Shown piece by piece: positions 34,965-47,900 of a stretch of DNA of 64,000 bases. This DNA is from Annona cherimola (taxonomy: Eukaryota > Streptophyta > Magnoliopsida > Magnoliales > Annonaceae): the NCBI GenBank assembly GCA_030490835.1, contig CM059973.1:87069641-87133640 (forward strand). The letters run 5' to 3'. Position numbers and translations under genes: made by a program. The notes beneath the pieces were generated by a model. That model was not told the origin of the DNA, did no database searches, and saw only the letters and a list, made by a program, of their open reading frames with translations. Numbering within the stretch: position 1 is the stretch's first letter; each line of letters opens with the position of its first letter.

Positions 34965-37900
34965 TTTTAGGGTTATATTTTTGTATTATGTGTATGAGTT
35001 ACTTGTATAGTGTTTTCATGTGTGAGCACATAGCAAATACATAAAAAATTGTATATTAATTTTGCATAAATACCTATATAGAATCTCATAAGTGTATTTA
35101 TGGATTCAATAGAGCCCTTAGTGATGACCCAACTAGGCATGCAAGCGGGAGTTATCAAAGTATTCTTGTTTGGAGATGTGTATGAGATATTTAGAAAATG
35201 AATATGAGTTATTATATGTATATATTTGTAACTTGTTTATCATAGCGAAATGTTAATTATTTCCAGTGATTTTTTTTTCTAGATTGAAGAGTTTTTCATG
35301 TAAATCTTATTCTCTTGTATGCGATCTTGTTGCTGTTTACTTAATATTATAAATATGTGTTTTATGATTCGCGATGTAGCTTTGCGTCGAATCAATGTTT
35401 ATTTGATTGAAGGCAAGATAATGGTGTTGTGATGCGAAGGCATAAGACCGTGGTGACTGTTGTTGATGTATTTGTTTCAAGATGTGCAGATGAGGACAAT
35501 CGTGATGCGGGTACTGGATTTAGTAGCATCTACATGTGAGGGAGATTTTGCGGTTTTGGACCTAGTGGCGACATTTGGGCGTTTTGAGTCGAATTTGGCA
35601 AGTGCAGATCCTACCGAAGCTGTTAATTTGAGAAGAGTAGTGATGACATGACTGTCAGAGGTAAGGTCAAAAATGGGTTTTTATGGCGAACGAGTGGCCA
35701 TCGTTGGAGGGGATTGCGTGGTGGATTAGTAGACTTAGCGTCTAGTGTGGGGCGACTCTTAGAAGGAGAGAAAATCGAATCTAGTGGATTATGCTAGACT
35801 TTGGCGAATCTGGAAACTTGCCTTAATATAATGATTGGACGGGCAATGCACTGCTGGAACAGAAGGTCGTAGTAGCAACAATGATGGTCGGCTTCAGTTA
35901 TAAGCAGGATCGGCGACAAGATGGCAGTCGCCAGATAGAGGCGGTAAAAATAGCAACAATGTGGACTAGCAATTGTGGGTGATGGTGGTGAACAAGCAAC
36001 AACATGGAGGTGCAGCGGTTGTGTACCGAGGCATCCCAGCTTGGGTCTAGTGCTCCTTCGTATTTTGATTTTTGAGAGAAGAACTGAAGAAGGAGATGCG
36101 CCAGATTGGGTGCATGATGGTGTACTAAAACACATGCACATGCAGCTCAAATCGGATAATCCCGGAGTTGGAACTTTGTGTTCTGGGTATGCAATTCTAC
36201 ATTTTTGAATGCTCTAAACATGATGGTACGGTCAAATTGAGCAGATTTTGCTTCAATCGTATGGATCTGATGAAGTGTGCAAATCAACGGTGATGTGATT
36301 ATTAAAATTTTTTTGATATGCATATCTAGGTGAGAGAAGGTGTTATACTTCATGTGAGCAGTGCAAATTAGGAAGATTCTACATTGTTGGGTGTGGCCAT
36401 GTTAGATCACAAAGATTGAGGTTGATCAGGATGAGTCAAGTTTGACCTGGTTAAGGCAACAATTCGTGAACAAATCTAATATGATCACGTGGTTGATGTT
36501 GCATAAAGATGGTTCCGAACGATGTTGAGCTATAAAGTTTATAAAGCTACGAATGTTCTGTATTATTTGGTAGTCTATGGTTATGTTGATGTTAAGAATG
36601 TATGAAGAGCATGTTAATATAGACTTATTTTCATGAGTTCCACATTGAATGGTAGGTATAAGATTTTGAGAATGTGTTGACATTGGATCGAATTAGAGCT
36701 CGGAAGTCCTATGAATGTAATGATGTTGGAAACAAAAGCAATTCATGTTGTTTGTAGTTAATGCACATGAAATGCTTGATCAAATGTACGATCGATGCAC
36801 TGATGCAGGCTGGAGCATATATGATTTTATGCTGGTGTCATGTTGTGTTCAAGCATGATAATTGATAATCTAACTGATGAGTCGCAAAATGGTTGAAGAC
36901 ATTTTATTCGTGAGTTGGCTTCGTGTCTACAGAATCTAATCCTAGGTGAAAATTATTAGGATTATGTCTTGACATATGAGTTATTTGCGTAATGTTTTCA
37001 TATGAGAGTGTATGATAAATATACAAGAGAGTGTGTGTTGGTTTTGCACAAACCTATAGGGAGCCTTATTTATAAGTGCGTTAGTTAATGATTCAGTGTA
37101 GTTCTTGGTGGTCCTAACTAGATGTGTGAGAGAAGGTTGTCAGAATGTTTTGTTTGGAGATGTATGTAAGGCATCTAAAGAAAGAGTGTGAGTCATTCTG
37201 TATATATATCTCCTAACTTATTTATCATTGTGGAATGTTATTTCTCTCCTATGGTTTTTTCGTTCTATGTTGAAAGATTTTCCACATAAATTTTGGTGTC
37301 TTATATGTATGATTTTGTTTGAAGCAACAATCTATGACCAAATCTGATGTGATTACACGGTTGATGTTGCATAAATATGGTTCAGATTGATGTTTAGCCA
37401 TAGACTTCATAGAGCTATGAATGTTCTGCATTGTTTAGTAGTCTATGATTATGTTAATGTTAAGGATACACGGAGGGTATGTAAAGGTAGACTAATTTTC
37501 CTGAGTTTCACCTTAAATAGTAGTTATGAGATTTTGAGGATGTGTTGACATTGGATCGAATTAGAGCCTGGGACTCCTATGAACACAATGATGTTGGAAA
37601 CGAATGCAATTCATGTTGTTTGTAGTTAACGCACATGAAATGCTTGATCAAATGTATGATTGATGCACTAATGTAGGTTGGAGCGTATATGGTTTCATGC
37701 TTGTTTGTGCATGAAGGTTAAGCAATCTCTTAGGTGGAAAGATGTGGTGTCATGCTATGTTAAAACATGATAACTGATAATTTCACTGATGAGTTGCAAA
37801 ATGGTTGAAGACAGTTTATCTGCGAGTTAGTTTGGTGTCTATAGAATCTAATCCAAGGTAGAAATTATTAGGATTATGTCTTAGCGTATGAGTTATTTGC

Positions 37901-38297
37901 ACATGTTATATGAGAGTGCATAATAAATATATAAGAGAGTGCATGTTGGTTTTGCACAAAACTATAGGAATCTTATTTTAAGTGCATCAATTAAGGATTC
38001 GGTGTAGTTCTTGGTAGTCCTAACTAGATGTGTAAGAGGAGGTTATCAGAATGTTTTTGTTTGGGGGTGTGTGAGGCATCTAAAAAAAGAGTGTGAGTCA
38101 TTTTGCATACATCTTCGTAACCTATTTACTGTAGTGGATTGTTATTTTTCTCCCGTGATTCTTCCTTCTATGTTAAAGGGTTTTCCACATAAATCTTGAT
38201 GTCTTATATATGTAATTTTGTTATTGTTTGTTTGATCCTATTTTATTATCTATATTTCTGCTATAGTTTGTTTCAACCTGAATCAAATTTCCTAACA
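34965..38297. mobile_element. LTR-type non-autonomous element with a third, internal LTR copy
   Basis: Terminal sequence TTTTAGG (expected TGTTAGG with one change) and CCTAACA resemble Copia-type LTR ends. Flanks gattg (34960-34964) and aattg (38298-38302) fit a 5-bp duplication with one mismatch, and unit A shows the empty site 'attagattgagaattt'. Three related blocks start near 34965, 36953 and 37868, sharing 'tatgagttattt', 'ttggttttgcaca', 'cctaactagatgtgt' and 'ttccacataaat'. The segment 36465-37325 is repeated in tandem at 37325-38235. No gag or pol frame is found between the LTR-like blocks. Confidence 0.6.
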
Positions 38298-38356
38298 AAT
38301 TGGAAATTTGGGTATTCACCAGATAATATAGTTCTTAGACTACCAATTTAAAATTA

Positions 38357-39105
38357 AAGGTGTGAATGTGAGCGGGTCATACCAAGTCAAAGTTTGCTTA
38401 ACCATGACCCTACTTTTTAAAAATTTTATTTGGCCCTATTTTTATAGCAGGTCGAGATCAGGTCAATTCGACTCTTACCTTTTTTCGATAAGTCTCAAGA
38501 AAGACTCTGAGTTGGTCTTGGGTTGGTTTCAAATTGTACGTTGGGTAAAAAAACAGGCCACATAGGATGATTTTAAAAAATTATACAATATTAAATATAA
38601 AGATACATGTATGCTCAATTTAAATAATGCACGCTTTAATATTTTATTAATTAATAGAAATAAACATCATTACTAAAAAAATGAGTAAGTATAATGTAAC
38701 TTTGTTAAAATAAGTTTACGCCATTCAAAATGAATTACGTCATTTTTAAAAATATTTTTCTAAAAAAGATTTCTATAAGTGTTTACAAAATGTTAGGAAA
38801 ACTCCAATTATATATAAGATTTATATGTATGTATACAAATGCCTTTATTGATTCTTATATTGTTAATATAATTAGTCATTAATAACGTGAAGATTTTGAA
38901 AGAAAATGAGAATAAAAGTTTAAAATATGCTTATAATTTTTAGTAAATGAATATATACGGGGCAAGTTAGAATTCTTCCGGTTGGGATGTGTCGACCCAT
39001 CCTAACCATATTTTTTAAATTTAAGTCAAAATTTCTGACTTATCTTAATTTGTGCTGGGTCAAAAAAAATAGGGCTTATCCTATCTAAGACAGGTTAGAT
39101 CAACC
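38357..39105. mobile_element. hAT-like fragment (family X) in intron 1 of copy B
   Basis: Starts with a GGTGTGAATGTGAGCGGGTC-type end. Its interior 'gcacgctttaatattttatt', and a right part with 'ccatattttttaaatttaag' and a 'gggtcaaaaaaaatagggct' stretch, recur at 58556-59254 and 62530-63055. The interrupted sequence in unit A (25600-25660) lacks it. The right terminus is not clear and no target duplication was confirmed. Confidence 0.5.
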
Positions 39106-41319
39106 CCTTAACCAATGTAATTAAAGATTGAAAATCATTGATTTTCCAATCTTAGAGTTTGTTAATAAATTTGGTCTAACAAATATTAATTTTTTAAAAA
39201 AGAAAGAGAATTTGTTTTAATTTTTAATATCAGTTTCTCTAACTAGCGCTATTAGTTGAATTAGACCATTAAACTACCAAGTTGAAAGTGGAGGCACGCT
39301 AAGCAATTCTAATAATATTAAACTTCGTAATGTTTCAACGTCATTTTTTTTTTTTTTTGGGATGGAAAACGTCAATCTGTTGTATTCAAGTCAAACAATC
39401 TTTTTTATTCCTATCAAGTAATCTTACAACTACCAGTAATTTTATATCGCTTCTCTCTCAGTTCGAACACACCCCAAGTGCCAACAAATTGTTACCTGAA
39501 CTGGACAGTCACTGCCCTCCAATTAAAGATATAAAAAAGAAGTCTTCTCCATGCATCATCATATGCATAGGAACAGGGCAGCTGTCTACAATTATAAAGC
39601 AGCTTGACTGCTGCTCATCCGTCTATTCTATAGAAATTTGTAGTCAAAGCTTTATATGGACCTTCAAACCTACGACAGGCCTTTTTCTTCACTCCAAAAC
39701 GGCGAGAACATTGAGGCACAGGCTGCAGCAATGTGTTGTCATTTCTAAAAATTGACCTCGAGATGCACTGATTCATGCAGGTAATGTTTACAAACAGGAA
39801 GGAGAAGAGTGAACTGCTAGAAAGTTTGGTCATCAGCAACAAAGAAGCGTGCGTCCCCTCCTTCCCACAGTTAGAAATACATATATAAATGAGCCCTTTT
39901 GGTCAGCTAAAACGACAGACATGTGTCGTGGTGGTAGTTTGGGAGCTGTTGAAGCAATATCTTTCATTTATGAACTATCTGTTCATCCATTAGGCCACAT
40001 GACCAGGCTTTCATTATTCTTTTACATCTTCATGTCTAACCCTTTTGGTAAGTTTATAGAATAGACGTGTCGTTGTTGTAGGTTGGCAGCTGTCGAAGCA
40101 ATATCTTTCATCTATGACCTATCTGTTCATACACTAGGCCACATGACCAGGCTTTTATTATTCATGTATATCTCCATGACTAGACATTTTGTACTGGGTT
40201 CGTTGCAGACAATCCTTCTGTTATGGGGTGAAAAGGATCAGATATTCAACATAGAGCGTGCCAAGAGCGTGAAAGAGTGAGTAATCTTCTGTATACAGTT
40301 GGTCTGGAATATCCAACCTGTTGCTTTGAGAACTTTATCATCACTGTATGAAACATAAAAAAACAGCCCTCCCTTCTTCCAGAGAAACTGATTGACTGTT
40401 GAATGCAGGCAATTGGGAGACAAGGCAATACTGCAAGGCATAAAGAAGGCGGGCCACCTTGTTCATCTGGAACGACCTTGTGTCTACAACAGGTGCCTCA
40501 AGGAATTCCTGGCTGGCTGTGTGCAAGCCAATGGTGCTGATCAGTGCTAATTCTTGTTTCCAACAACCATTCCTATCCGCCACTTAATTTGGCCATGGAT
40601 TAATTTCTCAAGAACATTGCTGCAGAGTTCTTCAAGGGTGTAGTGCTTGTTGTTTATCCTCCAAATAACATTACAGAAGCATTGATCCAGAAACAATGAA
40701 CCCTAATTAATCAGCTTATCATATCGCGTGGATTTGCGATGCTGCAACTTGTGAGGTAATATATGCGGAGAGACATGGGAAACAGTAATGCTGAAGAAAG
40801 GCCAGTCAATGTAATGCTGAAATCTGATCTAATAGACTTCTCTTAATCCTTGAATAAAAATGCGAAAAAACAATAATTTAATCAAAATCCAAGGCCTCCA
40901 CAACTGCACTGCTGGCGTTACCATCTGTTTAATCTAATGTATTTAGCATTACAATATGAGTTTATTTAATAATAAATATCCGAAAAAAGATATGGGTAGG
41001 CAACAGAATATCTTTATCTTCCGCAAAAACTTGTAATATATAATAATTTTAAATTTTAAATCAGAAACGCATGAGTTGACCAACAATCCTAATTGCTTTC
41101 AATATTTCGAAATCCAAATTTGCTATGTATTAAACTGTATTTAAAAGTGAAAGACAGTTCCCATGTAGGGGGCACTTTTTTATTTCAAAAATTAGACTAC
41201 TTTCCGTAGTAAAAAAACCAAAAAATAAAATAGAACAACGATCACAGCTAATGATAACCTGAGATCAGGACCACCTGTGGTGGAAAGATTAAGAAGCCCT
41301 TTTGTCAAAACCAATCACG

Positions 41320-43808
41320 CGACCCAATATAGAGATGGGTCCGAAATTCGAGACCAAAAGAATTTCAACCCGCCCACATATATTTATCTATTAAAAATTA
41401 TAAGTATATTTGTAAATTTATTTTTATTTTATTTTAAAATTATCACATTATTTATAATTAACTATATCAACAATATAAGGATTATATATATGGGAAATGA
41501 TCCAGTGCATGCGACTGCACCGTGCAGTCCATGCACTGTGGGGCCCACCTGATCATTTCCCATAAATCCACCCCACCCATTGTATTTATAATTGTTCACT
41601 TTATTACCATACCAATTTTCATCCAAATCCAACATGTGTGTAGTCTCCATCTTAAAATAGTACAAAATCAACGTAATAAAATAGTTTAATGTAAATATCA
41701 AGTTTAAAGTGGTTTTTTCAACATCTAAACCGTCTAAAGTATGATTTACATATGGATAAATGAGTGTATAAAGTTTCATTACAATCTAATATATGTGGGG
41801 TCCATTTTACAGCGGACTGCACCGTAATTACGGTGCAGTCCGACTACACACGATCATATCCCTATATATATATATATTCAAGTGCAGCACAACTGCACCA
41901 TAATTATGGTATTGTTGCTTCAAAATAGGTCTCACATGATTATAAAATTATAATCTACTCCACTCATTATATTTAGAATGATATATTCTATTACCATACC
42001 AATTTTCATCCCAATTGAATATGTGTATGGACCCCGTCTGAAAATGGTGCAAATTCAACATAATCAAATAGTTTGATGTTAATAACAATTTAAAGTAGTT
42101 TTTTCAACATGTAAATTATTTCCTATAAAATTTATATATGGATAAATGATTGTATAAAGTTTCATTGCATTATAATATGTGTGTCCCATTTTTGGACAAC
42201 TGCACCACTGTTTCGGTGCAGTGGAACATATCTCATATATATAGGAAAATGTTCCAGTGCATACAACTGTACCGTGCAGTCTATGCACCGTGGGCCCCAC
42301 TTGATCATGAATGAAAAATTTACACATTTATTGTATTTAGAATTGTTCACTTTATTAGTATATTAATTTTCATTCAAATCCAACATGTGTATAGTCCTTA
42401 TCTTAAAATGGTATAAAATCAACGTAATAAAATAGTTTAACGGAAATATTAAGTTTAAAGTGGTATTTTCAACATCTAAACGATTTAAAGTATGATTTTT
42501 ATATGGATAAATAATTGTATAAAGTTTCATTGCAATCTAATATGTGTGTGACCCATTTTACAGCGGACTGCCCCATAATAGCACACAATCTAATCTTATG
42601 AATATATGAGAAATATTTAGGTGCAGCGCCGCGACGCTAAAATGGGCTCCACACAATGATAAAATTATAATTTCCTCTACCCATTGTATTTAAAATAATG
42701 TATTATATTACCAAATCAATTTTCATCTCAATCAAATATGTATATGGACCCCATATAAAAATAGTACAAATTTAATGTAATAAAATAATTTGATGTAAAT
42801 AACGACTTTAAAGTGATTTTTTCAATATCTAAACTATCTAAAGTATGATTTATATATGGATAAATAATTGTATAAAGTTTCATTGCATTTTAATATATAT
42901 GGAGCCCATTTTTTAGGCTGCTGCACCATTGTTCCGGTGCAGTTGACCATTTTTAGATGATGCTCATACACATATCCGACTGGGATAAAAATTAATATGG
43001 TAATAGAATAAATTATTCTAAATATAATTAGTAGAGTAGATTATAATTTTATCATCATGTTGGGCCTATTTCAGCGCCCCTGCACATTAATAACAGTGTA
43101 GTGACGCTGCACCTGAATATTTCTCAACGTAACTACATCGGAACAACGGTGCAATTGCTCAAAAAATGAGCCCCACACATATTAAAATGCAATGAGACTC
43201 ACTCATTTATCCATATATAAATCATACTTTAAACGGTTTAGATGTTAAAAATACCACTTTAAACTTGATATTTAGATTAAACTATTTTATTATTTTGATT
43301 TTGCACAATTTTCAAATGAGGTCTATACACATCCAATTAGAATGAAAATTGGTATGGTAATAGAATACGTGATTCTAAATACGATGAGTAGAGTAGATTG
43401 TAATTTTATGATCATGTTATATATATATATAACTCTCATGCATAAGTAGAGTTTTTTCTGAGAAACACGCATTATTTTAGGAAAATAAAAATGGTAAAAT
43501 CCATTATAGATGAGGCAAACCTATTTTAATAAAATTACCCTATATTTGTTCACATTTTATTTTTGTAACGATGTTTATTTCTATTATTAGTAAATATCGA
43601 ATTATACACTTTAGTACAAATGTGTTTTTTATATTTAATATATGTACAAAATTTTAAAACTGTCCTGCTTAACCCATATTTTTACTAGATTTGTCGTCCC
43701 AAATCCGAACCAAATTTTGTCCGTACAAAAATATGATCCGACAAATTTTTTTTAAAAATAAGGTCAAAGTTGGATAAACTCTTAGCCCATTTCCCCAATT
43801 CTCATCCC
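41320..43808. mobile_element. Composite insertion private to unit B
   Basis: Aligning with unit A (28590-28640) shows an extra 2.5 kb between 'cacgcga' and 'ttgtcctcgttg'. The outer parts (41320-41480 and 43440-43808) share family-X features such as 'tattaaaaattataagtata' and an end reading, in reverse complement, AGGGATGAGAATTGG. The middle holds a cluster of TA-flanked MITEs, listed separately. The likely history is one hAT-like insertion that later received the cluster. Confidence 0.55.
41491..43435. repeat. Cluster of about six related TA-flanked MITEs
   Basis: Units of about 300-390 bp start near 41491, 41877, 42242, 42607, 42957 and 43130. The first four run in direct orientation, the last two inverted. 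Each has a GC-richer end around 'ggtgcagt' or 'actgcacc' and internal 'ttaccataccaattttcatc', 'aaatagtttaatgtaaat' and 'tgtataaagtttcattgca'. Several borders lie in TATATA runs (41482-41490, 41864-41876, 42235-42241, 43418-43430). Association with TA repeats recalls plant Micron-type elements. No coding capacity. Confidence 0.65.
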
Positions 43809-44104
43809 TAGTTGTCCTCGTTGTTTGAGTTTTCATCATTCTTTTCAATTTGGGCCATTTGCATTTACAAGTCTTTCTGAAAATTGTATTTACTCCACAA
43901 GTATTGACTTTGCTTAATTTCCCCTGTTATATTTGCAAAAATAACCCGTATCATCAACTTCAATTGAGCTCTCCAAACCACCAAGACACCATCTAAACAT
44001 ATAATGATAACCTTAGATCATGTCATATTTGACCGCCGATTCACCTTGCTATTAGATCATGTCATATTTGATCGTTGATTGACCTTGATAGCAATGATCA
44101 AATT

Positions 44105-44305
44105 TCATTAGTCGAACTTTGATTTATCCAGAAATCCTAACACCTCTTGTCGACAATAGTATATGAATAAACCATTGCCATAATGAAAGGTTTCTGATAA
44201 AACAACAGTCATAGAGTGCAAATTACAAACTCAAGAAAAATTAGGAGACAAACACAAAATAGTCCTCTCAATTTCTATAATAACGTGAATTCTTCCCCAA
44301 ACAAT
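44105..44305. repeat. Single copy of the 245-bp unit in duplication unit B
   Basis: Matches the array units at 29153-31510 through 'aatcctaacacctcttgtcg', 'acaatagtatatgaataaac' and 'aatagtcctctcaatttcta'. It occurs once here against four times in unit A. Confidence 0.65.
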
Positions 44306-44921
44306 CAGTCATTCGAAAAGACCTCATCCGTTTGTTTTCACTGTTCAATAGGCAAAGATCTGGTGACTCAGATAAGCGGTTCACAATTCAGCCAACTGCC
44401 AACCCAAAGGCCAAAGATGAAATGCGTGAATCCTCAGTCTGAGATCATATAATTGAAGCTATCCACCATTGATTTAGTTAAATGCGGCCTAGATACGAAG
44501 CTAGTATAAGGAGTGCTGCCGCATGGTAAACAAGAACAATTGAACCTATCGTATGCTGTAGATTTTGTTAGTTGTTATGGGCTGTGTAGAAGAATGTAAC
44601 GCAGAAGAAACGTTAGTGCAGGTAAAACACAAATCATGGTCCTCAGAAGAGCAACAACACAACTCTTTTTTTTTTTTTTTTTTTTCCCTCTTCGAATAAA
44701 TAGAAAAATTGTTCAATCAGGATCCAAATCCCTTTATTGACACCCTACAACCCAAGAAATTATTACAAACATGACTCGTTCGCAAACAGATACAACTAAA
44801 ATTTCTGAAAAAGAAAAGCTGTGGCTGAGCATTCTGGACGTGATCGTGTATGTCCTTTGCCATACCACCGAAAAATGATGCTAGGATCATTCATATATCT
44901 GAAAGCTCCCCACAAAGCAAA

Positions 44922-47900
44922 TTATCTGAAGGAAAATTGTATTTCCTCCAGAGTTCTACCCTTGGTCTCAGGCACCCATAATATCACGAAAACCAAGGTA
45001 AATGCACTCACAAGTGTGTACAACGCAAATGTCCCTGCAAGGAGATGAGAATATATGTCATCCCATGAATTGGGATGAATAACTCAGCATCAGTCAGAGC
45101 TGTACTATTGTGACATAAAAGGGGCGTGCAAATTTAATTTAAGTTCAAAAATTCTAACATGGGTTTCCCTTGTCATTATCTTCATTTCTAATCATTATGT
45201 TTGCCCGTATTCTGATGATGATATTATCATTATCTTTTTCGCCTTATGACTATGGTTATCTCATATCCTGATGACGTCATTTACATTTCAATCTCTTTCA
45301 CAGTAAATTAGCTACTATCAAAACATAAGCTTAAGGTGGTCGGTACCATATTATAAAACCAAAATGGTAATTAAACCAGATCACTAACTAGTTTGGTAGA
45401 AACCAGTTCAACCGGCTGCTTAAACAGTTAACCTGAAATAAAATACAAGATACTGACCTATTGTAATTTAAATAATAAAATAAAAAGTTGATTATATTTA
45501 CATTAAAGTTGCATTTTCATCTAATTGATCAAATAGATTAACTAGTTATTACATATACCACAACTGTAAAGCTAAGATCAACCAGCCAACAATTGCCCTA
45601 CTATTGCATTTTTTTCCCTTTCTTATCAAGGCAACTTGACTTTTTTTTGGATCTTCCCCAGTAACTCAACTGACTCTTTTTACTTTGTCCTCTAGCAATC
45701 TGTTGTAATAATAAGATACCCTACTCTCAATATGCTTATTTCCCTTACAGATTAATCACCAAGGAACATGCAGGTGATGTTGGGCTCACCTCACAGAGTA
45801 GGAGTTTGAATTGCTCAAAATTCAGTGATCTTGACATGGTTCATAAGACTGTTAGAAACAATTCATAATGCAAGATGGTCCAGAAAAAAAAAAAAAAAAA
45901 AAAGAGTATCATCGGTAAGATGGAACCTCAAACCTTGTGAGGGAAAACATTGAAAAATCCAATGCCAAGCCATGCATCAGTCTTTGTAATTTGCTAGATA
46001 AAATGCTTCTTGCCTTATTATACTGAACATTCTTTATTTTAACATTCTTCCTTATTCATTTGTTAAATATCAAGCTAGGAAAAACTAAGCCCAGCAAAGC
46101 CTTTGAATTATTTTAATGAAACCAAGAAAACAGCATATGAAAAATCTGGGAAGAGACTCACCTGCTCTGTTCCAGTCCAAAAGTAAATTAGCCGTCATCG
46201 TTATTCCCCAAGATGTTAACCAATTGGCAAGAGTTGCCACACTACCAGCAAGGCTCTTAATATTCACGGGAAGTATCTGCAGAAAATAGCAATAGCTTAG
46301 TAGCAAGATTTCTAACCAGTTGTAGTTGTGCACATAGATTTCTAACCAGTTGTAGCCATCCACATAGACAACAAATTCAGTGCAGACATCTATGGACCAT
46401 TTGGTTAAATTCACATAAAGCTACGTATAACTCATTGATCAATAAGATGTGCCTGGTATTGATCAAAAAAATAAATAATAATAATAATAATAATAATGTC
46501 CCTGGTTGATGAAATATTAGTAAATTTGAGCTACTTATAGCCCTAGATTGAATAAAAAATTGCCTAGATTTTAATTCATTAGTCCTTTTAATTCATTAGT
46601 TCACAATCACTTAAGAATTATCACCCACCTCAGCTGTCAAAACTCCCTCACCTCCCCCCAAGTCTCATTGATAAACAGCCTGGCAACAAAATCTTCTTGT
46701 TATCCAGTTTTTTTTTGTGGGAATGTTACTAGATGTAATCTGTAGTGGTGGCACACAACTCTTGAAACAGATTGGATGAATCTGGTTCACAAGAAAAGTG
46801 AATCCCTTGATCCTGAAATATGAAAGTTATGCTAACAGGATCATGCCTCTATCTGTTTTTGGTTAAATTGATTCACATGAGAAAAGTGATGAATTGAAGC
46901 AAGTTGAGCTGGAAAAACAAATACAAAAAATCGAAAAGATAATTTGGCCATGACTTGTTAGGATATTGGTGTTCAAAGACAAGAAGAATCAGAGTTTAAA
47001 CTGGTGATTGGTATAATTTGTATATGAAAAGTTTCAGCTACCAGTGAAGAATGAAGATATTGATAGGAAAAAATTGCAGCAATGTCTTGCATATCAAGGT
47101 GTAAGGAAGCCATGTTTCAATAAGATGTTTTATTGGTCATTTTCTTGAACTTTTAGTTGAATCTTGTTTCGATAAAATGGCCAATAAAATCTTGAAATAA
47201 CATTTTAATACAGATGTCTTGGATTCAATGCTTCAATAATGGTCATTTTATTGAATTCGATGTTTTAGAAGTCTTCAAACGGGTTGCACAATGGCCAGTG
47301 TTATTTATGAAAAGGTTCACCTTTTGATCCCAATTTATTTGCTCCTATAAGTGACAAATTAAATTAATAAGAATATATATATAGGTTTCAACATAGCTTT
47401 TTGTATTGGGGACAACTCAAAGATTACATAAAATCCGCTTTGTGAATTATATTTATAGAATCATTTTTAAATTAGGAGTCTACACCATCTAAATCAAAAT
47501 TTTGGTCAATATTATTATTTAAAATTCAATTCAATGTATTAATTTTGTTGGGTTGTTATATTAATTCTATAAGTTTTAATTTAACATTCATACCTACTAC
47601 AATATTCTTTTTATGCAGATAAATAATATTCTAATATTTTAATACATCACAAAGGATACCCAAGTAGTAAAACGATTCTTCCTAAAAGGAAAAATAAACA
47701 AGAGATTAAAATCAAAAAGGAAAAGGGATAACTAAGTTGAATATTAGCAGAGTGAAGGAGACAAAATCCATTTAAAAATAAGATAAAATGGAAACCCTAG
47801 AGGTGAAGGTCTAAACTACATACTAGGAAACTTTAAGCTGTAATATTATCATTAATTATTGAAAAATTTCCAAATATGCCCACAAATTTTGACCATAATT

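Larger units (their letters stand above)
33977..40550 (+). pseudogene. Alpha/beta hydrolase pseudogene (copy B)
   Basis: Paralogue of the intact gene at 24419-27841, in the second duplication unit. Corresponding exons: 33977-34611, 39781-39870, 40209-40276 and 40409-40550. Exon 1 is 635 nt rather than 639. A 4-bp deletion near 34563, between ALLSV and the KLWFP segment, shifts the frame, so an unspliced reading runs to a stop at 34684. The donor after exon 2 is changed from GT to TT (39871-39872). The nucleophile elbow GFSYGG, GEKDQIF and GHLVHLE are still encoded, and exon 4 keeps its TAA, so decay looks recent. Intron 1 has grown to about 5.2 kb by insertion of a MITE, an LTR element and a hAT-like fragment. 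A truncated product from exon 1 could still be made if it is transcribed. Confidence 0.85.
31677..44460. repeat. Tandem duplication, unit B
   Basis: Second copy of the roughly 12.5-kb unit, in direct orientation, ending near 44460 where similarity to unit A stops (A ends near 31670 in the same sequence context). Private insertions: hAT at 32660-33719, family-H MITE near 34720-34935, LTR element 34965-38297, hAT-like fragment about 38357-39105, and the 41320-43808 insertion with its MITE cluster. Without these it would be much shorter than unit A. Confidence 0.8.

Noticed and set aside
35975..36208. 77-codon open frame in unit B
   Set aside because: It lies in the internal part of the LTR element, has no domain and no conserved neighbours.
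45750..45925. Possible processed retroposed sequence ending in an A-run
   Set aside because: The A-run sits within an intron of the transporter, and I found no target duplication or convincing Pol III boxes.
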